This document shows positions 7,188 to 17,067 of a DNA stretch of 64,000 bases, one piece after another. Source of the stretch: Spartobacteria bacterium (GTDB lineage: Bacteria > Verrucomicrobiota > Verrucomicrobiia > Chthoniobacterales > UBA10450). The stretch is from contig PNAS01000026.1 in NCBI GenBank assembly GCA_003169695.1, forward strand, positions 62,001 to 126,000, given 5' to 3'. A program made the translations under genes and the position numbers. The notes under the pieces were generated by a model. That model ran no database searches. It saw nothing but the letters and a program-made list of their open reading frames with translations, and was not told the DNA's origin. Positions within the stretch are counted from its first letter, which is position 1, and every line of letters starts with the position of its first letter.

Positions 7188-10100
7188 ATGACGCAGACCG
7201 ACGCGCCCAACTCAGCGATGAAGGTAGGTCGAGGGATTTTCGGACGAAGCGTCGCCTGGCTTTTCAGCCCAAAGCATTTTCATTTCAAGCTCTTGTCGGG
7301 GACCGCGGTTGGCATCGCCGTCATCACGTTCCTGGCGGGGCTTTTTCTTTTCATAACTCTGCGGAATCACCATCAAGAGACGTTGCGAGCGCATACGATC
7401 GAAGTCATGCGCCTCGGCGGTGTGATTGAGAACGACATCGCCGCGCTCGAAACCGGCCATCGCGGATTCCTGCTTACCGGCGAAAATTCGTACTTAGAGC
7501 CATTCGAACGTCGCCGCGAGCAGCTCAAACACCGAGTCGAAGATCTGACGGGCTTAATTCTGGACAGTCCGCCCCAACGTAAACGCGTAATGAAAATACA
7601 GGAGATTGTGCAGAAATGGCTCGACACAGTCGCCTTACCACAGATGAGCGCTCGGCAAATAAAAGGCGTTGCCGTCCTCACCGAACCCGCCGGCCATCCT
7701 TCCATTTCTCTCGGAAATTCATTACTCGATCAAGCCCGGGATATCCTTCAATCGCTGCAAAACGAGGAGCAGATTGTTCTCAACCAGCGCATGCAGGACC
7801 AGGAATGGGCCACGCAATCGACCCAAGTCCTCGACCTCCTGACAAAGCTCGAGCGTTCTTTGATTGAAATGCAAAAGGAAAAGAAGGGTTATCTCCTTAC
7901 GGGCGCCAGTAGCTTTGCGGAAGCGTACAAACGCGCGACGACCGACTTTTATACTTATCACGGATATCTCTCCATTCTCATCGCAAATTCACCCGAAGAG
8001 TCAGATGCCTTGACCGATATCCGCACGGGCGTCGAACGATGGATCGCGGCCTCCGCTGTTCCCGAGATGGAAGCGAAACGCACCGGGAGAGATTTTGCGG
8101 TCCTCCTCGGGACTAACAAGAGCGAAGCAATGATGACCGAGATTCGTCAGATGCTAAACACCTTCCAGACGAACGAGGCTGGCGTCTACGAGCTCCGCTC
8201 CAACGCCACGACTCGCGACCGCATCATCAAAACAACGGCGCTGGCGATTCTTTGCGTCTTCGCGGTTGGTCTGCTCATTGTTTCGAACAGTTACAGCTTC
8301 GTGCTGGTCCGCCGCCAGTTGGCAAAACTCGAAGGCGTCGAGACCCGAATCCGCTCCATCATCGAGAACATCCTGGACGGGATGATCACCGTGGATAAAC
8401 ACGGCGTGATCCGCTCAATGAATCCCTCCGCTGAGAAAATGTTCGGATGCATCAACAACGAGATGGTCGGTCACAAGTTCACAAAACTTGTTCCGAAATC
8501 CTATGGAAGCGAAGGGCAACCAGTTGCCTGCGCCTGGGATGATCTCGCGCGACAAACGGGAAGCACCACGTTGGCGGTCGGCCGGACGCGACGCCACGCG
8601 ACTTTCCCGATCGAGATTTCACTGAGCGAAATGGTGGTAGACAAGCAAAAACTCTACGTTGCCATGGTCCGCGACGTGACGGAGCGGAAGCGCTTCGAGT
8701 TGGAAATCGCGGCTGACAAAGAAAGTCTCGCGGTGACGTTGCGTTCCATCGAAGACGGCGTCATCACGACCGACGTGCAGGGCAAGATCATCATGATCAA
8801 CAAGGCCGGCGAAAACCTGACCGGCTGGTCCTCGCGCGAAGCGATTGGACAACCCCTCAAATCTGTTTTCAACATCGCGATCGATTTGGCCGCACAGGCC
8901 CGCGCTCAGAAGAGCGGTTATCGCAATGAGGCGCATTCCATTCTTCTCAGTATGCCTGAGAACGCGACTTTGAGGTCGCGCGAAGGGACCGAACGCGTAA
9001 TCGAACAGGTCGCCTCTCCTATTCGCGACAGCAAGAACGAAGTCGCCGGCGTGGTGCTTGTCTTCCGCGACATCACCGAACGCCAGCGCAACGAAGCCGA
9101 GCGACGCAAAGCCGAGACCCTGGAACAACTCGGCCTGCTCGCCGGCGGGATTGCGCACGATTTCAACAACCTCCTTACGGCGATTATCGGAAACATCTCG
9201 CTCGCGTCCTTGCTCCTCCCGCCAGACGATGAAATGGCGACACGGCTGAACGATGCGAAAAACGCCTCGTTGCGCGCCCGTGACCTGGCGCAGCAACTCC
9301 TTACCTTCGCGCGTGGCGGCGCACCGATTAAGAAAACTGCGTCAATCGGGAAACTCATCCAGGACACGGTCAGCTTCTCGCTGCGAGGCACGCACAGCCG
9401 AAGCGAGTTCTTGTTCGGCGCCGATCTCTGGCCCGCGGAAATCGATCCGGGACAGATCAGCCAGGTCGTTGCGAATCTCGTCGTGAACGCCGATCAAGCC
9501 ATGCCGTATGGCGGGACGCTTCGGGTTAGTTGCGATAATTTTAGCTACCATCCAGACACCGCCCCGGCCGTGCCCGACCTGCTTCCGGGCGATTACATTC
9601 GGATCGCCATTCGCGATGAAGGTGTGGGCATCCCAGAAAATTGCCTCAAACGAATTTTCGATCCTTACTTTACGACCAAGGCGAAAGGCAACGGCCTCGG
9701 ACTCGCGACGACCTATTCGATCATCAAGAATCACAACGGCCTCATCTGCGTCGATTCACAAATCCATTTCGGCTCCACCTTCACACTCTACCTTCCCGCC
9801 TCCAAGTATCAGGAAATGCCGGTCGAGCCACCGCGCCAGCTCAACCAAGTGATTTCGGGGACGGGAAGCATCCTCATTGTGGATGACGAGGAAGCGATCC
9901 GCGCTCTTGTGGAGTTCACGCTCGAGCGCCTCGGCTATCAAGTGACGCAGGCGGAAAGCGCACTCGAAGGGGTGGAAATTTACCGGCAAAAACTCGAAGC
10001 GGGCGAGCGTTTCGACGCCGTCATTCTCGATCTCACGCTTCCTGGCGGGATGGGTGGCAAGGAGGCGTTGAAAAAATTGATCGAGATCGATCCCACCGTG

Positions 10101-10283
10101 AACGCAATCGTCTCCAGCGGATACGCGATGGATGCAACGATGAGCCGCTATCAAGATTACGGGTTCCGCGGCGTGATCGCGAAGCCATACGAAGCGGCGG
10201 AGCTGGGCAAAATCGTGCACGAAGTGATCGCTTCCAGTCACATCAATCTGGTTCCCGATTACCCGATGCAGGCGACTGGGTAG
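7188..10283 (+). CDS. Hybrid sensor histidine kinase (2x CHASE3, 2x PAS, HisKA, HATPase, receiver)
   Basis: A 1031-residue membrane sensor. TM1 is ~35-57. CHASE3-like sensor repeats follow at ~60-200 ([19 protein letters not shown]) and ~205-345 ([14 protein letters not shown]), then TM2 at ~350-372. PAS1 (~385-500) and PAS2 (~505-635) come before the kinase core. The phospho-accepting His is in [16 protein letters not shown] at ~657. The N box is [13 protein letters not shown] and the G boxes are DEGVGIPE and [11 protein letters not shown]-terminal receiver (~875-1000) has its phosphoacceptor Asp at ~948 in VILDLTLPG. The stimulus is unknown. No separate response regulator is adjacent. The ATG at 7188 lies inside a TATAAT hexamer, so the ATG at 7218 is a possible alternative start. 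Confidence 0.9.
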   Translation: MTQTDAPNSAMKVGRGIFGRSVAWLFSPKHFHFKLLSGTAVGIAVITFLAGLFLFITLRNHHQETLRAHTIEVMRLGGVIENDIAALETGHRGFLLTGENSYLEPFERRREQLKHRVEDLTGLILDSPPQRKRVMKIQEIVQKWLDTVALPQMSARQIKGVAVLTEPAGHPSISLGNSLLDQARDILQSLQNEEQIVLNQRMQDQEWATQSTQVLDLLTKLERSLIEMQKEKKGYLLTGASSFAEAYKRATTDFYTYHGYLSILIANSPEESDALTDIRTGVERWIAASAVPEMEAKRTGRDFAVLLGTNKSEAMMTEIRQMLNTFQTNEAGVYELRSNATTRDRIIKTTALAILCVFAVGLLIVSNSYSFVLVRRQLAKLEGVETRIRSIIENILDGMITVDKHGVIRSMNPSAEKMFGCINNEMVGHKFTKLVPKSYGSEGQPVACAWDDLARQTGSTTLAVGRTRRHATFPIEISLSEMVVDKQKLYVAMVRDVTERKRFELEIAADKESLAVTLRSIEDGVITTDVQGKIIMINKAGENLTGWSSREAIGQPLKSVFNIAIDLAAQARAQKSGYRNEAHSILLSMPENATLRSREGTERVIEQVASPIRDSKNEVAGVVLVFRDITERQRNEAERRKAETLEQLGLLAGGIAHDFNNLLTAIIGNISLASLLLPPDDEMATRLNDAKNASLRARDLAQQLLTFARGGAPIKKTASIGKLIQDTVSFSLRGTHSRSEFLFGADLWPAEIDPGQISQVVANLVVNADQAMPYGGTLRVSCDNFSYHPDTAPAVPDLLPGDYIRIAIRDEGVGIPENCLKRIFDPYFTTKAKGNGLGLATTYSIIKNHNGLICVDSQIHFGSTFTLYLPASKYQEMPVEPPRQLNQVISGTGSILIVDDEEAIRALVEFTLERLGYQVTQAESALEGVEIYRQKLEAGERFDAVILDLTLPGGMGGKEALKKLIEIDPTVNAIVSSGYAMDATMSRYQDYGFRGVIAKPYEAAELGKIVHEVIASSHINLVPDYPMQATG

Positions 10284-10375
10284 TCAACTCTTTCCTCACC
10301 AGATTCTCAGCGGATACTCTTCCGAGAAACGGGATTTCTCTTGCGGCGCAGGAGCGCGACTCTAGTGTTTCCGCG

Positions 10376-10912
10376 ATGCGCGAAGTTCGGCCCACGGCTT
10401 ACGATTCGAAGATCGAAGGCAACATTATTTTCACCCGCCTGGACGCGGCGATGAATTGGACGCGCAAGAACTCGCTCTGGCCGATGCCGATGGGCCTCGC
10501 CTGTTGCGCAATCGAGCTCATGGCGGCTGCATCTGCCCGTTTTGATATCTCCCGATTTGGCGCGGAAGTGATGCGGTTCTCGCCGCGCCAGTGCGATGTC
10601 ATGATCGTAGCCGGCACGGTTACGTACAAAATGGCGCTGGCCGTAAAGCGGATTTACGAACAAATGCCGGAACCGAAATGGGTGATCGCAATGGGCGCCT
10701 GCGCTTCAAGCGGCGGAATGTATCGGTCGTACTCGGTTTTGCAGGGGATCGATCAGCTGCTGCCGGTCGACGTTTACATTTCGGGGTGTCCACCCCGGCC
10801 GGAAGCATTGCTCGAAGGTCTAATGAAGTTGCAGGCGAAGATTTCGGGAGCGAGTTCATTCCGGGAACAGAAGCGCGAGTTGATTCGACAGCTCGAAGGT
10901 GTCACGGCATGA
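10376..10912 (+). CDS. nuoB: NADH-quinone oxidoreductase subunit B
   Basis: Complex I subunit holding the terminal N2 [4Fe-4S] cluster next to the quinone site. The four cluster cysteines are visible: the CC pair in [18 protein letters not shown], and [11 protein letters not shown]. Length (178 aa) is normal. The stop overlaps the nuoC ATG by 4 bases. The usual neighbours nuoA and nuoD are absent: upstream is a histidine kinase, downstream a broken nucleoside phosphorylase. The rest of complex I must be encoded elsewhere, or this pair is a second partial set. Confidence 0.95.
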   Translation: MREVRPTAYDSKIEGNIIFTRLDAAMNWTRKNSLWPMPMGLACCAIELMAAASARFDISRFGAEVMRFSPRQCDVMIVAGTVTYKMALAVKRIYEQMPEPKWVIAMGACASSGGMYRSYSVLQGIDQLLPVDVYISGCPPRPEALLEGLMKLQAKISGASSFREQKRELIRQLEGVTA

Positions 10913-11487
10913 CGGGGCCGGAACTTCTCGCGTCGCTTGGCCAACTTCTGGGTGCAAAGATCCGGGAAAGGGTTGAATTCCGCGGGGAAACCACTTTCAC
11001 GATCCTCGTGGGCGATCTACGTGAGGTGGCGAGATTCTGCAGGGACGAGCTCTCATTCGATTACCTCCTCGATATCACGAGCGTGGACAATTTTGGCGAA
11101 GAGCCACGATTCGAGATTGTTTACGAGCTCTACTCAATGACGCTCGCCATTCATTTGCGCCTCAAGCTGCGCGTTTCCGAGGACGAAGGCGAAGTCGCAA
11201 CCGTTTCCGACATTTGGCCCACAGCCAACTGGCACGAGCGCGAGATCTACGACATGATGGGTTTGCGTTTTACTGGCCATCCGGATTTGCGCCGGATCCT
11301 GATGTGGGACGGATATCCTTACTTCCCGCTCCGAAAGGAATTTCCGTTGGAAGGTTTGCCGAGTGATATGCCTGATGTCGCATTCTCCTCGGCCGCTCCG
11401 CTTGAAGGCGGCCCTTTCGTCACTTCCCCCAGCACCGCGACGACGAAGGACCGCGAACCTCGTGCACGAGGGCCGATGGATACCTAG
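10909..11487 (+). CDS. nuoC: NADH-quinone oxidoreductase subunit C
   Basis: 30-kDa-type peripheral-arm subunit of complex I. The family signature is [24 protein letters not shown], shown here as [14 protein letters not shown] and HPDLRRIL, with [10 protein letters not shown] after it. [14 protein letters not shown] appears in the N-terminal half. I placed the start at the ATG overlapping the nuoB stop; the frame stays open upstream, but that region codes for nuoB. The tail ([10 protein letters not shown]) is common in NuoC. No nuoD follows. The stop is followed by a palindromic repeat and then by minus-strand remnants. Confidence 0.93.
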   Translation: MTGPELLASLGQLLGAKIRERVEFRGETTFTILVGDLREVARFCRDELSFDYLLDITSVDNFGEEPRFEIVYELYSMTLAIHLRLKLRVSEDEGEVATVSDIWPTANWHEREIYDMMGLRFTGHPDLRRILMWDGYPYFPLRKEFPLEGLPSDMPDVAFSSAAPLEGGPFVTSPSTATTKDREPRARGPMDT

Positions 11488-11513
11488 TGAAGCTGTCCCC
11501 ACGGTCGTCCTGA

Positions 11514-11529
11514 GGTCGCCGCGGCGACC
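11514..11529. repeat. Perfect 16-bp palindrome after nuoC
   Basis: GGTCGCCGCGGCGACC is perfectly self-complementary and lies 26 bases after the nuoC stop, inside TCCTGA...GAAGAACCTCA. The surrounding sequence looks like a dispersed intergenic repeat of the 'TCCTGAGCGAAGCGAAG' kind seen in many genomes (from memory, unverified). There is no T tract, so it is not a typical intrinsic terminator. Confidence 0.5.
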
Positions 11530-11902
11530 GAAGAACCTCACAACGCAGAACAAGAACCGGGAGAAAAATTCTCGATCACAGTCCCGGCTGCGTTAGTGAA
11601 CGAGGCGCCTGATTCCGGCCGCCGCCAGAACTCTCACGCCGGCCGACACATCCTGCGCTGAATGTCCTGCGTAGAGATGAATGCGTCCTTGTGCATAGAC
11701 AATCGGTTTGCCGTGCATTTGTTTTGAGGACGAACCGGCCGGCATGTGCCGATGCCGACATTTTCGGCAGCTCACCAGACTCCGAATACGCGATGGCACT
11801 TTCCGCCGGAGCTTCTTGCGCGAGCGCGCTCAGACCCGAGCCCAGAACGATCGCAGTGTCTGCTCCCCATCCTCGCAAACGTCCGAGCGCAATTTCGTTC
11901 AC
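11530..11902 (-). pseudogene. Purine nucleoside phosphorylase remnant, frameshifted and truncated
   Basis: From a GTG at 11902, three bases after the stop of the HD-domain gene, the frame reads ADTAIVLGSGLSALAQ, the N-terminal phosphate-binding signature of trimeric purine nucleoside phosphorylases. It continues to HAGRFVLK. Near 11735 the homology jumps frame to HGKPIVYAQGRIHLYAGHS and AGVRVLAAAGIRRLV. A second shift of two bases near 11595 precedes TNAAG, where the family has LTNAAGG. Homology then fades before nuoC, so roughly the last two thirds of the gene are missing. It was probably the last gene of the phoH/HD operon. A sequencing error could explain one shift, not the missing 3' part. 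Confidence 0.75.
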
Positions 11903-11904
11903 CC

Positions 11905-13545
11905 CTAAGCCGCGGAGACCGGCGGCGCGGATTCGGGTTTTCTCGTCCCCGCCATCACGTCCGGCAGCGCGCCGTCGTCCCGGAGCATCGTGAGCTTCGC
12001 GTCCTGTTTCGGATACGCGATGCGGGTATGCAGCATCGTCATGAGCGTAAAGCGAAAGCGTTCCGCGATCATGTTCAAATCCGCCAGCGTCAGGTCGCAT
12101 TCGACCAACTGCCCATCCGCGATCCGCTGGCCGATCAGCTCAGTGACCAGTTGTTCGATTTTTTGTGGCGTCGGTTTCTCCAAACTTCGTGAAGCGCTTT
12201 CCACCATGTCAGCCAGGCTGATTATCGCGCTCTCTTTGGTCTGCGGTTTCGGGCCGCTGTAACGGAACGTCTCCTCCCGCACTTCCGGAACGTCGCCTTC
12301 CCGCAGGTTCATGATTTTGCCTCCGGTGCGGGCGTCGTCCTGCTGCTGCAGCGCGCGCTTGTAAAAATAATAAACCAATGACGTGCCGTGGTGTTCCTGG
12401 ATGATGTCGATGATTCGCTGATTCAGACCGTGCTTCAGCGCGAGGTCGACCCCTTCTTTCACATGCGCAATGATGATGAGGGCGCTCATCGTCGGCGCGA
12501 GATCGTCGTGCGGATTGCGCTCGAAGTTCATGTTCTCGGTGTAGTAGTCCGGCTTCACCAATTTCCCGACGTCGTGGAAATATGAGCAGACGCGGCAAAG
12601 CGTCGCGTTCGCGCCGATCGCTTCCGCGGCAGATTCCGCGAGATTCGCGACGACCAGACTGTGATGGTACGTGCCCGGCGCCTCGATCGTCATGCGCCGC
12701 AGCAGCGGGTGATTGAGATCCGAAGCCTCAAGCCACGATATATCCGTCGTGATCTGAAACAGATGTTCGAGGATCGGAAGGATGCCGCCCACGATCGTGG
12801 CGGTTAGGATGCCGTTCCCGACCGCAAGAGCGCTTTGAATGCCGATCATCTTCCAGTTGTTTCCACCCGGTGAAAAGAGATCGATCGGACCGATGATGCC
12901 GAAAGTGAGCGACAAAAGCCAGATGGCTACGCCAACACCGAAACCCGCCCGAATTAAACGGCTCCTTTGGCGAACTTGCAGAGTGAGATAAACCGCGGTG
13001 AATCCGCTGATCAATCCGCAAACCAGCAAAGGCGCGTCCACTTTGCCAAAGAGAATGCTGCTCCAAAGGCTGACGAAAACAGAAGCGTAGAGACCGTGGT
13101 TGCGCCCAAGGAGCACGCTGAGCACGAGTGGCGCAAAAGCATAAGGCGCGATCAACCCTGCCGTCTCGGGCCGCAGAAAAGAATACGTTCCGCTGTTGCA
13201 GAGGACGAGGACGAGCTTCGTCGCGGCGAGCTGCACAAAAATAACGCCGAAGACAAGGAGGAGCCGCGAGCTTCGTAGGAACGTCGTCGGCTGATTAATC
13301 CAAAGTTGGGTTAGCGCCGTGGCGAAAAAGAGGAGCGCAATGACAAAATTCTTGGTCGGCTCCGGCTGCTGGCCGCTGAAGATAAGAAACGCAAGGCCCG
13401 CGACGAAAGCCGCGAAACTAAACCACTTGATATAGGGCGCGTATTCGAGGCCGTGGAGCAATTCATTCGTGTTCTGGCGGCGCCGGGTTTTGCGCGAGGC
13501 GAGCCCGCGCTTCATAAGCTTATTGCGTCCAAGGAAGTCAAACAT
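11905..13545 (-). CDS. 7TM-HD family phosphohydrolase (YqfF/PgpH-like)
   Basis: About seven membrane helices fill residues ~40-270. A cytoplasmic HD domain follows: PGTYHHSLVVANLAESAAEAI, then YFHDVGKL giving the metal-binding His-Asp, and IIQEHHGTSL. PgpH enzymes of this architecture hydrolyse cyclic di-AMP; that activity is inferred here. The large extracellular 7TMR-HDED domain of Firmicutes PgpH is absent, since the protein begins only ~40 residues before the first helix. I chose the ATG at 13545, four bases after the phoH stop, although the frame is open further upstream inside phoH. The C-terminal tail is Ala/Pro rich. Confidence 0.82.
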   Translation of the reverse strand: MFDFLGRNKLMKRGLASRKTRRRQNTNELLHGLEYAPYIKWFSFAAFVAGLAFLIFSGQQPEPTKNFVIALLFFATALTQLWINQPTTFLRSSRLLLVFGVIFVQLAATKLVLVLCNSGTYSFLRPETAGLIAPYAFAPLVLSVLLGRNHGLYASVFVSLWSSILFGKVDAPLLVCGLISGFTAVYLTLQVRQRSRLIRAGFGVGVAIWLLSLTFGIIGPIDLFSPGGNNWKMIGIQSALAVGNGILTATIVGGILPILEHLFQITTDISWLEASDLNHPLLRRMTIEAPGTYHHSLVVANLAESAAEAIGANATLCRVCSYFHDVGKLVKPDYYTENMNFERNPHDDLAPTMSALIIIAHVKEGVDLALKHGLNQRIIDIIQEHHGTSLVYYFYKRALQQQDDARTGGKIMNLREGDVPEVREETFRYSGPKPQTKESAIISLADMVESASRSLEKPTPQKIEQLVTELIGQRIADGQLVECDLTLADLNMIAERFRFTLMTMLHTRIAYPKQDAKLTMLRDDGALPDVMAGTRKPESAPPVSAA

Positions 13546-13549
13546 GGCG

Positions 13550-14536
13550 TTATTTGCGCGCCGAATTTCCGCCGGCGATCGCAGGAGACCGGTGCAGCTG
13601 GTAAGCGTTGATGATCGCACGAACCAACTCGTGCCGGACGACATCGCGCTCATTGAAATAAACAAACGAAATGCCCGGCACATTTTTCAGGGCCTGGAGC
13701 GCCTCGACCAATCCAGAGCGTTTGTTCGAGGGCAAATCGATCTGAGTGACGTCTCCCGTCACGACGCATTTTGAGTTCGGTCCGATGCGCGTTAGCAGCA
13801 TGAACATTTGTTCGGTCGTTGTGTTTTGCGCTTCGTCTAGAATAACGAAGGCGTTGCTGAGCGTGCGTCCCCGCATGTAAGCAAGCGGCGCGACTTCGAT
13901 GGTTTGACGCGCCACCGCCCGTTCGATTTCTTCTGGGTCGAGCATGTCCCGCAATGAATCGTACAGGGGCCGGAGATAAGGCGTGATTTTTTCCTGCAGA
14001 TCACCCGGCAAAAACCCGAGGGCCTCGCCCGCCTCGACCGCCGGGCGGGTTAAAATAATGCGGCTGACCTGTTCTTTCTTCAGCGCTGCTACCGCCATTG
14101 CTACGGCGAGATAAGTTTTCCCCGTGCCGGCGGGACCAATGCCAAAGACGATGTCGTGTTTTTGAATCGCCTCAACATAATTGCGCTGGCCGATTGTGCG
14201 CGCCACAATCGGCGGCTTGCGCGCCGACGTGGTAATCTTGACGTCCACCACGTCGGTCAAATTGTCGGGACGCGACTCCGTCACGGAGTTCAATGCGTAG
14301 CTAAACTCGTGTTTGTGAATGTCCACGCCCTTCTGCCGCGCCTGTTCCAGCTGCTCGAAGACGCGCTGAGCACGGTCCACCTGTTCGGCTTCACCGTCCA
14401 ATTTCACCCATCCGTCGCGTGTCGTAACTTTCACGCCCAGTGAGTCTTCGAGCGTTTTCAAGAGTTTGAGATCGTTCGCATAAAGAGACTGCACGGCACG
14501 GGCGCTCTCAAACTGCAGCGTGCGGGATTCAATCAT
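13550..14536 (-). CDS. phoH: PhoH-like ATPase
   Basis: PhoH family P-loop ATPase linked to RNA metabolism and phosphate stress. An N-terminal KH-like region (~1-100) precedes the ATPase core: Walker A GIGPAGTGKTYLA, ILTRPAVEAGE, and Walker B-like NAFVILDEAQNTT, then TRIGPNSKCVVTGD. Those motifs are the family signature. The ATG at 14536 (MIESRTLQF) is preferred over the TTG at 14551. The 7TM-HD gene follows immediately. In many bacteria phoH, the 7TM-HD gene and ybeY form one operon; here ybeY is not seen. Confidence 0.9.
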   Translation of the reverse strand: MIESRTLQFESARAVQSLYANDLKLLKTLEDSLGVKVTTRDGWVKLDGEAEQVDRAQRVFEQLEQARQKGVDIHKHEFSYALNSVTESRPDNLTDVVDVKITTSARKPPIVARTIGQRNYVEAIQKHDIVFGIGPAGTGKTYLAVAMAVAALKKEQVSRIILTRPAVEAGEALGFLPGDLQEKITPYLRPLYDSLRDMLDPEEIERAVARQTIEVAPLAYMRGRTLSNAFVILDEAQNTTTEQMFMLLTRIGPNSKCVVTGDVTQIDLPSNKRSGLVEALQALKNVPGISFVYFNERDVVRHELVRAIINAYQLHRSPAIAGGNSARK

Positions 14537-14622
14537 TTCGGCGCGACCCAAGGGGCGCTGATGATACCGTCAGGGCCGGAAGTGTCAAATCAGGCTCACG
14601 ATGGCGCGTGCCAGACGCGGGA

Positions 14623-15072
14623 TCAGCGGAATCCGTAAACCAGCGCCCAGTGAGTTCGTTCCTCCGGCGACTGCTCGATCTCCACGATGACGAAATAGCT
14701 GCCCGTATTCTTCGGAATGACGTGCGCAGCGGCAAAGTGGCCCTTCTGCCAGCCGTCGGGCTGCTCCACGAGTTTGCCCTCCGAGTCGTAAACATGGACG
14801 GAAACTTTCGCTGCTTCGACTTCGGTCCCGAGCCAAAACCAATATTCGTTTCCCTTGAACAATTGCTGACGCACCGCCTTCTTCTCGCCGGCCGCGAGAT
14901 CGCCGCCCCAGTAATCTTCGCGTACTTGAAAACCTTCTTTGACGTAAGGCTCGGCCGCCTGGAGCGCGAAGGATTGCGCGTCGTCCACCGAGGCACGCGC
15001 CGCCGGAGCAAGCGCAAAAACGCACGCGATCAGGACGCTCCGGCGCCAGGCTGATTTCAAGGAAGCGGTCAT
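14623..15072 (-). CDS. Secreted protein of unknown function
   Basis: A 149-residue product with an N-terminal signal peptide: a basic start (MTASLKSAWRRS), a hydrophobic core (VLIACVFALAPA) and an A-R-A cleavage-like site. The mature part is acidic/aromatic, with a short beta-rich pattern (EYWFWLGTEVEA, VSVHVYDSEGKLVE, SYFVIVEIE) suggesting a small beta sandwich. No family recognised. It starts 7 bases after the stop of another secreted protein, so the two are probably co-expressed. The in-frame extension upstream to 15177 lies inside that gene and was not used. Confidence 0.6.
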   Translation of the reverse strand: MTASLKSAWRRSVLIACVFALAPAARASVDDAQSFALQAAEPYVKEGFQVREDYWGGDLAAGEKKAVRQQLFKGNEYWFWLGTEVEAAKVSVHVYDSEGKLVEQPDGWQKGHFAAAHVIPKNTGSYFVIVEIEQSPEERTHWALVYGFR

Positions 15073-15079
15073 CGGTCGC

Positions 15080-15883
15080 TTAAGGGGATTTCTTGGTGAT
15101 CGCATCGCCCAGCCGGGTCGTGATCTCGTTGATTTTCTTGACGGACGCCGGAGAAATGTGCTCTTCGCCCACATCAATCAGGGGCCGCACTTCGATCAGC
15201 GCTCCATGAATATCCTGGAGCAGTTTCAGGTTGAATTCCGGCATCGATTGCAGTCGGCTTTCGAAGTAAGAGAGCAAATCCGGCTGATGCAAGAGTTCTG
15301 CGCCATCCTGTGAATAGCGCTTGTTTACGACCGCGGTCAGAACCTCGGTGCCGCGGAGCCAGCCACCCAGACTGACCAATTGCGAGAGTTTTTCATCGTG
15401 CACTTCGTTCATTGCCTGCTGGACACTGTTTTGCGTGCGATCGAGCTCTTGACGCACGCTGACCCAATTCCGCCGGTCGGCCGCCTCCGTAATCGCCTTT
15501 GCGTGGGGCGTGATTGAATTGCCGACTCCAATGCCCTTAGCCAGCGCAAGGACCCTCTGGCCGATCTCCTTCACCGTGGGCGCGTCCTCAGCCTGCACCG
15601 CGATGAAGCCATCGGCGATCACGGCGCCAAGTAAAAGCGCGATGCGGGGACGTTCCGTGAAATTACTCCCCTTGTCGTTCCGGACGTATTCGCGCCAGTT
15701 CACGCCGCCGAGTTTATTCAGCGCGCCAAAGACCTCGTTCGGCAAAGGCACAACTACGTCATCGACCTTTTTCGACAATTGTTTTACGTCGACGTGTTTC
15801 GGAGTTTCCGCGGCGCGCACACAGAGCGAAAGGCCTGCCATGACGGCGACGGTCAGTTTGAAAATTTTAGCGAATGGGATCAT
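15080..15883 (-). CDS. Secreted helical protein of unknown function
   Basis: A 267-residue product with a signal peptide (MIPFAKIFKLTVAVMAGLSLCVRA) and a mature chain that looks mostly helical. Gly-containing turns occur around GVNWREYVRNDKG and SLGGWLRGTEVL. I do not recognise the family. Its gene is directly upstream of the smaller secreted protein at 14623-15072 and divergent from rfaE1. The ~170 bases between it and rfaE1 should hold both promoters; no strong consensus site was evident. Confidence 0.6.
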   Translation of the reverse strand: MIPFAKIFKLTVAVMAGLSLCVRAAETPKHVDVKQLSKKVDDVVVPLPNEVFGALNKLGGVNWREYVRNDKGSNFTERPRIALLLGAVIADGFIAVQAEDAPTVKEIGQRVLALAKGIGVGNSITPHAKAITEAADRRNWVSVRQELDRTQNSVQQAMNEVHDEKLSQLVSLGGWLRGTEVLTAVVNKRYSQDGAELLHQPDLLSYFESRLQSMPEFNLKLLQDIHGALIEVRPLIDVGEEHISPASVKKINEITTRLGDAITKKSP

Positions 15884-16056
15884 CGGGGAGCTTCGACTGT
15901 TGATTTCGCCTTCGTATTCAGGATTAATGAGTCACTCTAGGCAGAAGTCCGTGTCGCACAAATTTACCCGCTTAAGATTTTGACTCTGAATCGAAGGAAC
16001 CTCTCAAGCTGGCGGCATCGTCTGGCATTTCTTTTCCCTCGGCGGAATTGGCAACC

Positions 16057-17067
16057 ATGAATGTGCGACGCTTAAGGGAAATCCTGGCCAGAGCCAACAA
16101 GAAACGCATCCTCGTTATCGGGGATCTGATGCTGGACGAATTTGTCTGGGGCAAAGTCGGCCGGATTTCTCCCGAGGCGCCAGTGCCGGTCGTCGAGGTG
16201 ACTGGCGAGAGTCTTTATCCTGGCGGCGCGGCAAATGTCGCGCGGAATCTGCGTGAATTCATTGACGACGTTGCGGTCGTGGGCCTGATTGGATCCGATC
16301 GCGGCGGCCGGCAACTCCGTGAGCTTTTGGCTGAACAAAAAATCGATACGGCCGATGCAATCGAGGACGCCGAATTCCGGACGATCGTGAAAACGCGCAT
16401 CATCGCGCGCAATCAACAGATCGTGCGCGTGGACCGGGAGCAGATTCGCTTCCTTTCCCCGGCGCAAGTCTCTCGCGTAGCCGACAACGTCCGACGCCGC
16501 CTGGCGCAAATCGACGCCATAATTTTCGAAGACTACGGCAAAGGTTTCCTCAGCGCCGAACTGGTTGGAGAGATATGCAACGACGCGATTGGTGCCGGGA
16601 AGATCGTTTCAGGAGATCCGAATCCCCGCCACCCGATCGATTGGAAAAACATGACGGCCGTGAAACCCAATCGGAACGAAGCGTTTCTAGCCGCAGGCGT
16701 GCCGTGGAGCGACCCGGTTGATCCCGCGAACAAGGACGAGGCGCTTTTGAGGGTCGGCGAAACCCTATTAGACAGATGGGACACTAAATTCTTGCTCATC
16801 ACCCTGGGCGAACAGGGCATGATGCTTTTTCAGAAGGGGAATCGGCCTCATTACATTCCCACGAAGGCGAAACAAGTTTTCGACGTCTCGGGCGCGGGCG
16901 ACACCGCGATCGCGCTATTTACGCTCGCGCTTTGTTGCGAAGCGACGCCAAGTGAAGCGGCCGAGATTGCGAACCACGGTAGTGCCGTTGTCGTCGGCAA
17001 ACTCGGAACGGCCACAGTCGCGCATGAGGAACTGGTCGCCAGCTTTCAAAATGACAGTCTCGTCTAA
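16057..17067 (+). CDS. rfaE1: D-glycero-beta-D-manno-heptose-7-phosphate kinase
   Basis: PfkB-family kinase making heptose 1,7-bisphosphate for the LPS inner core. Marks are VIGDLMLDEFVWG, the SPEAPVPVVEV lid segment, GGAANVARNL, and the C-terminal anion hole with catalytic Asp (DVSGAGDTAIALF). It is the kinase domain only: the cytidylyltransferase half of bifunctional HldE is missing. The ATG at 16057 is chosen over a TTG at 16048. The gmhB start lies 17 bases inside its 3' end, so the two steps are translationally coupled. Confidence 0.9.
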   Translation: MNVRRLREILARANKKRILVIGDLMLDEFVWGKVGRISPEAPVPVVEVTGESLYPGGAANVARNLREFIDDVAVVGLIGSDRGGRQLRELLAEQKIDTADAIEDAEFRTIVKTRIIARNQQIVRVDREQIRFLSPAQVSRVADNVRRRLAQIDAIIFEDYGKGFLSAELVGEICNDAIGAGKIVSGDPNPRHPIDWKNMTAVKPNRNEAFLAAGVPWSDPVDPANKDEALLRVGETLLDRWDTKFLLITLGEQGMMLFQKGNRPHYIPTKAKQVFDVSGAGDTAIALFTLALCCEATPSEAAEIANHGSAVVVGKLGTATVAHEELVASFQNDSLV

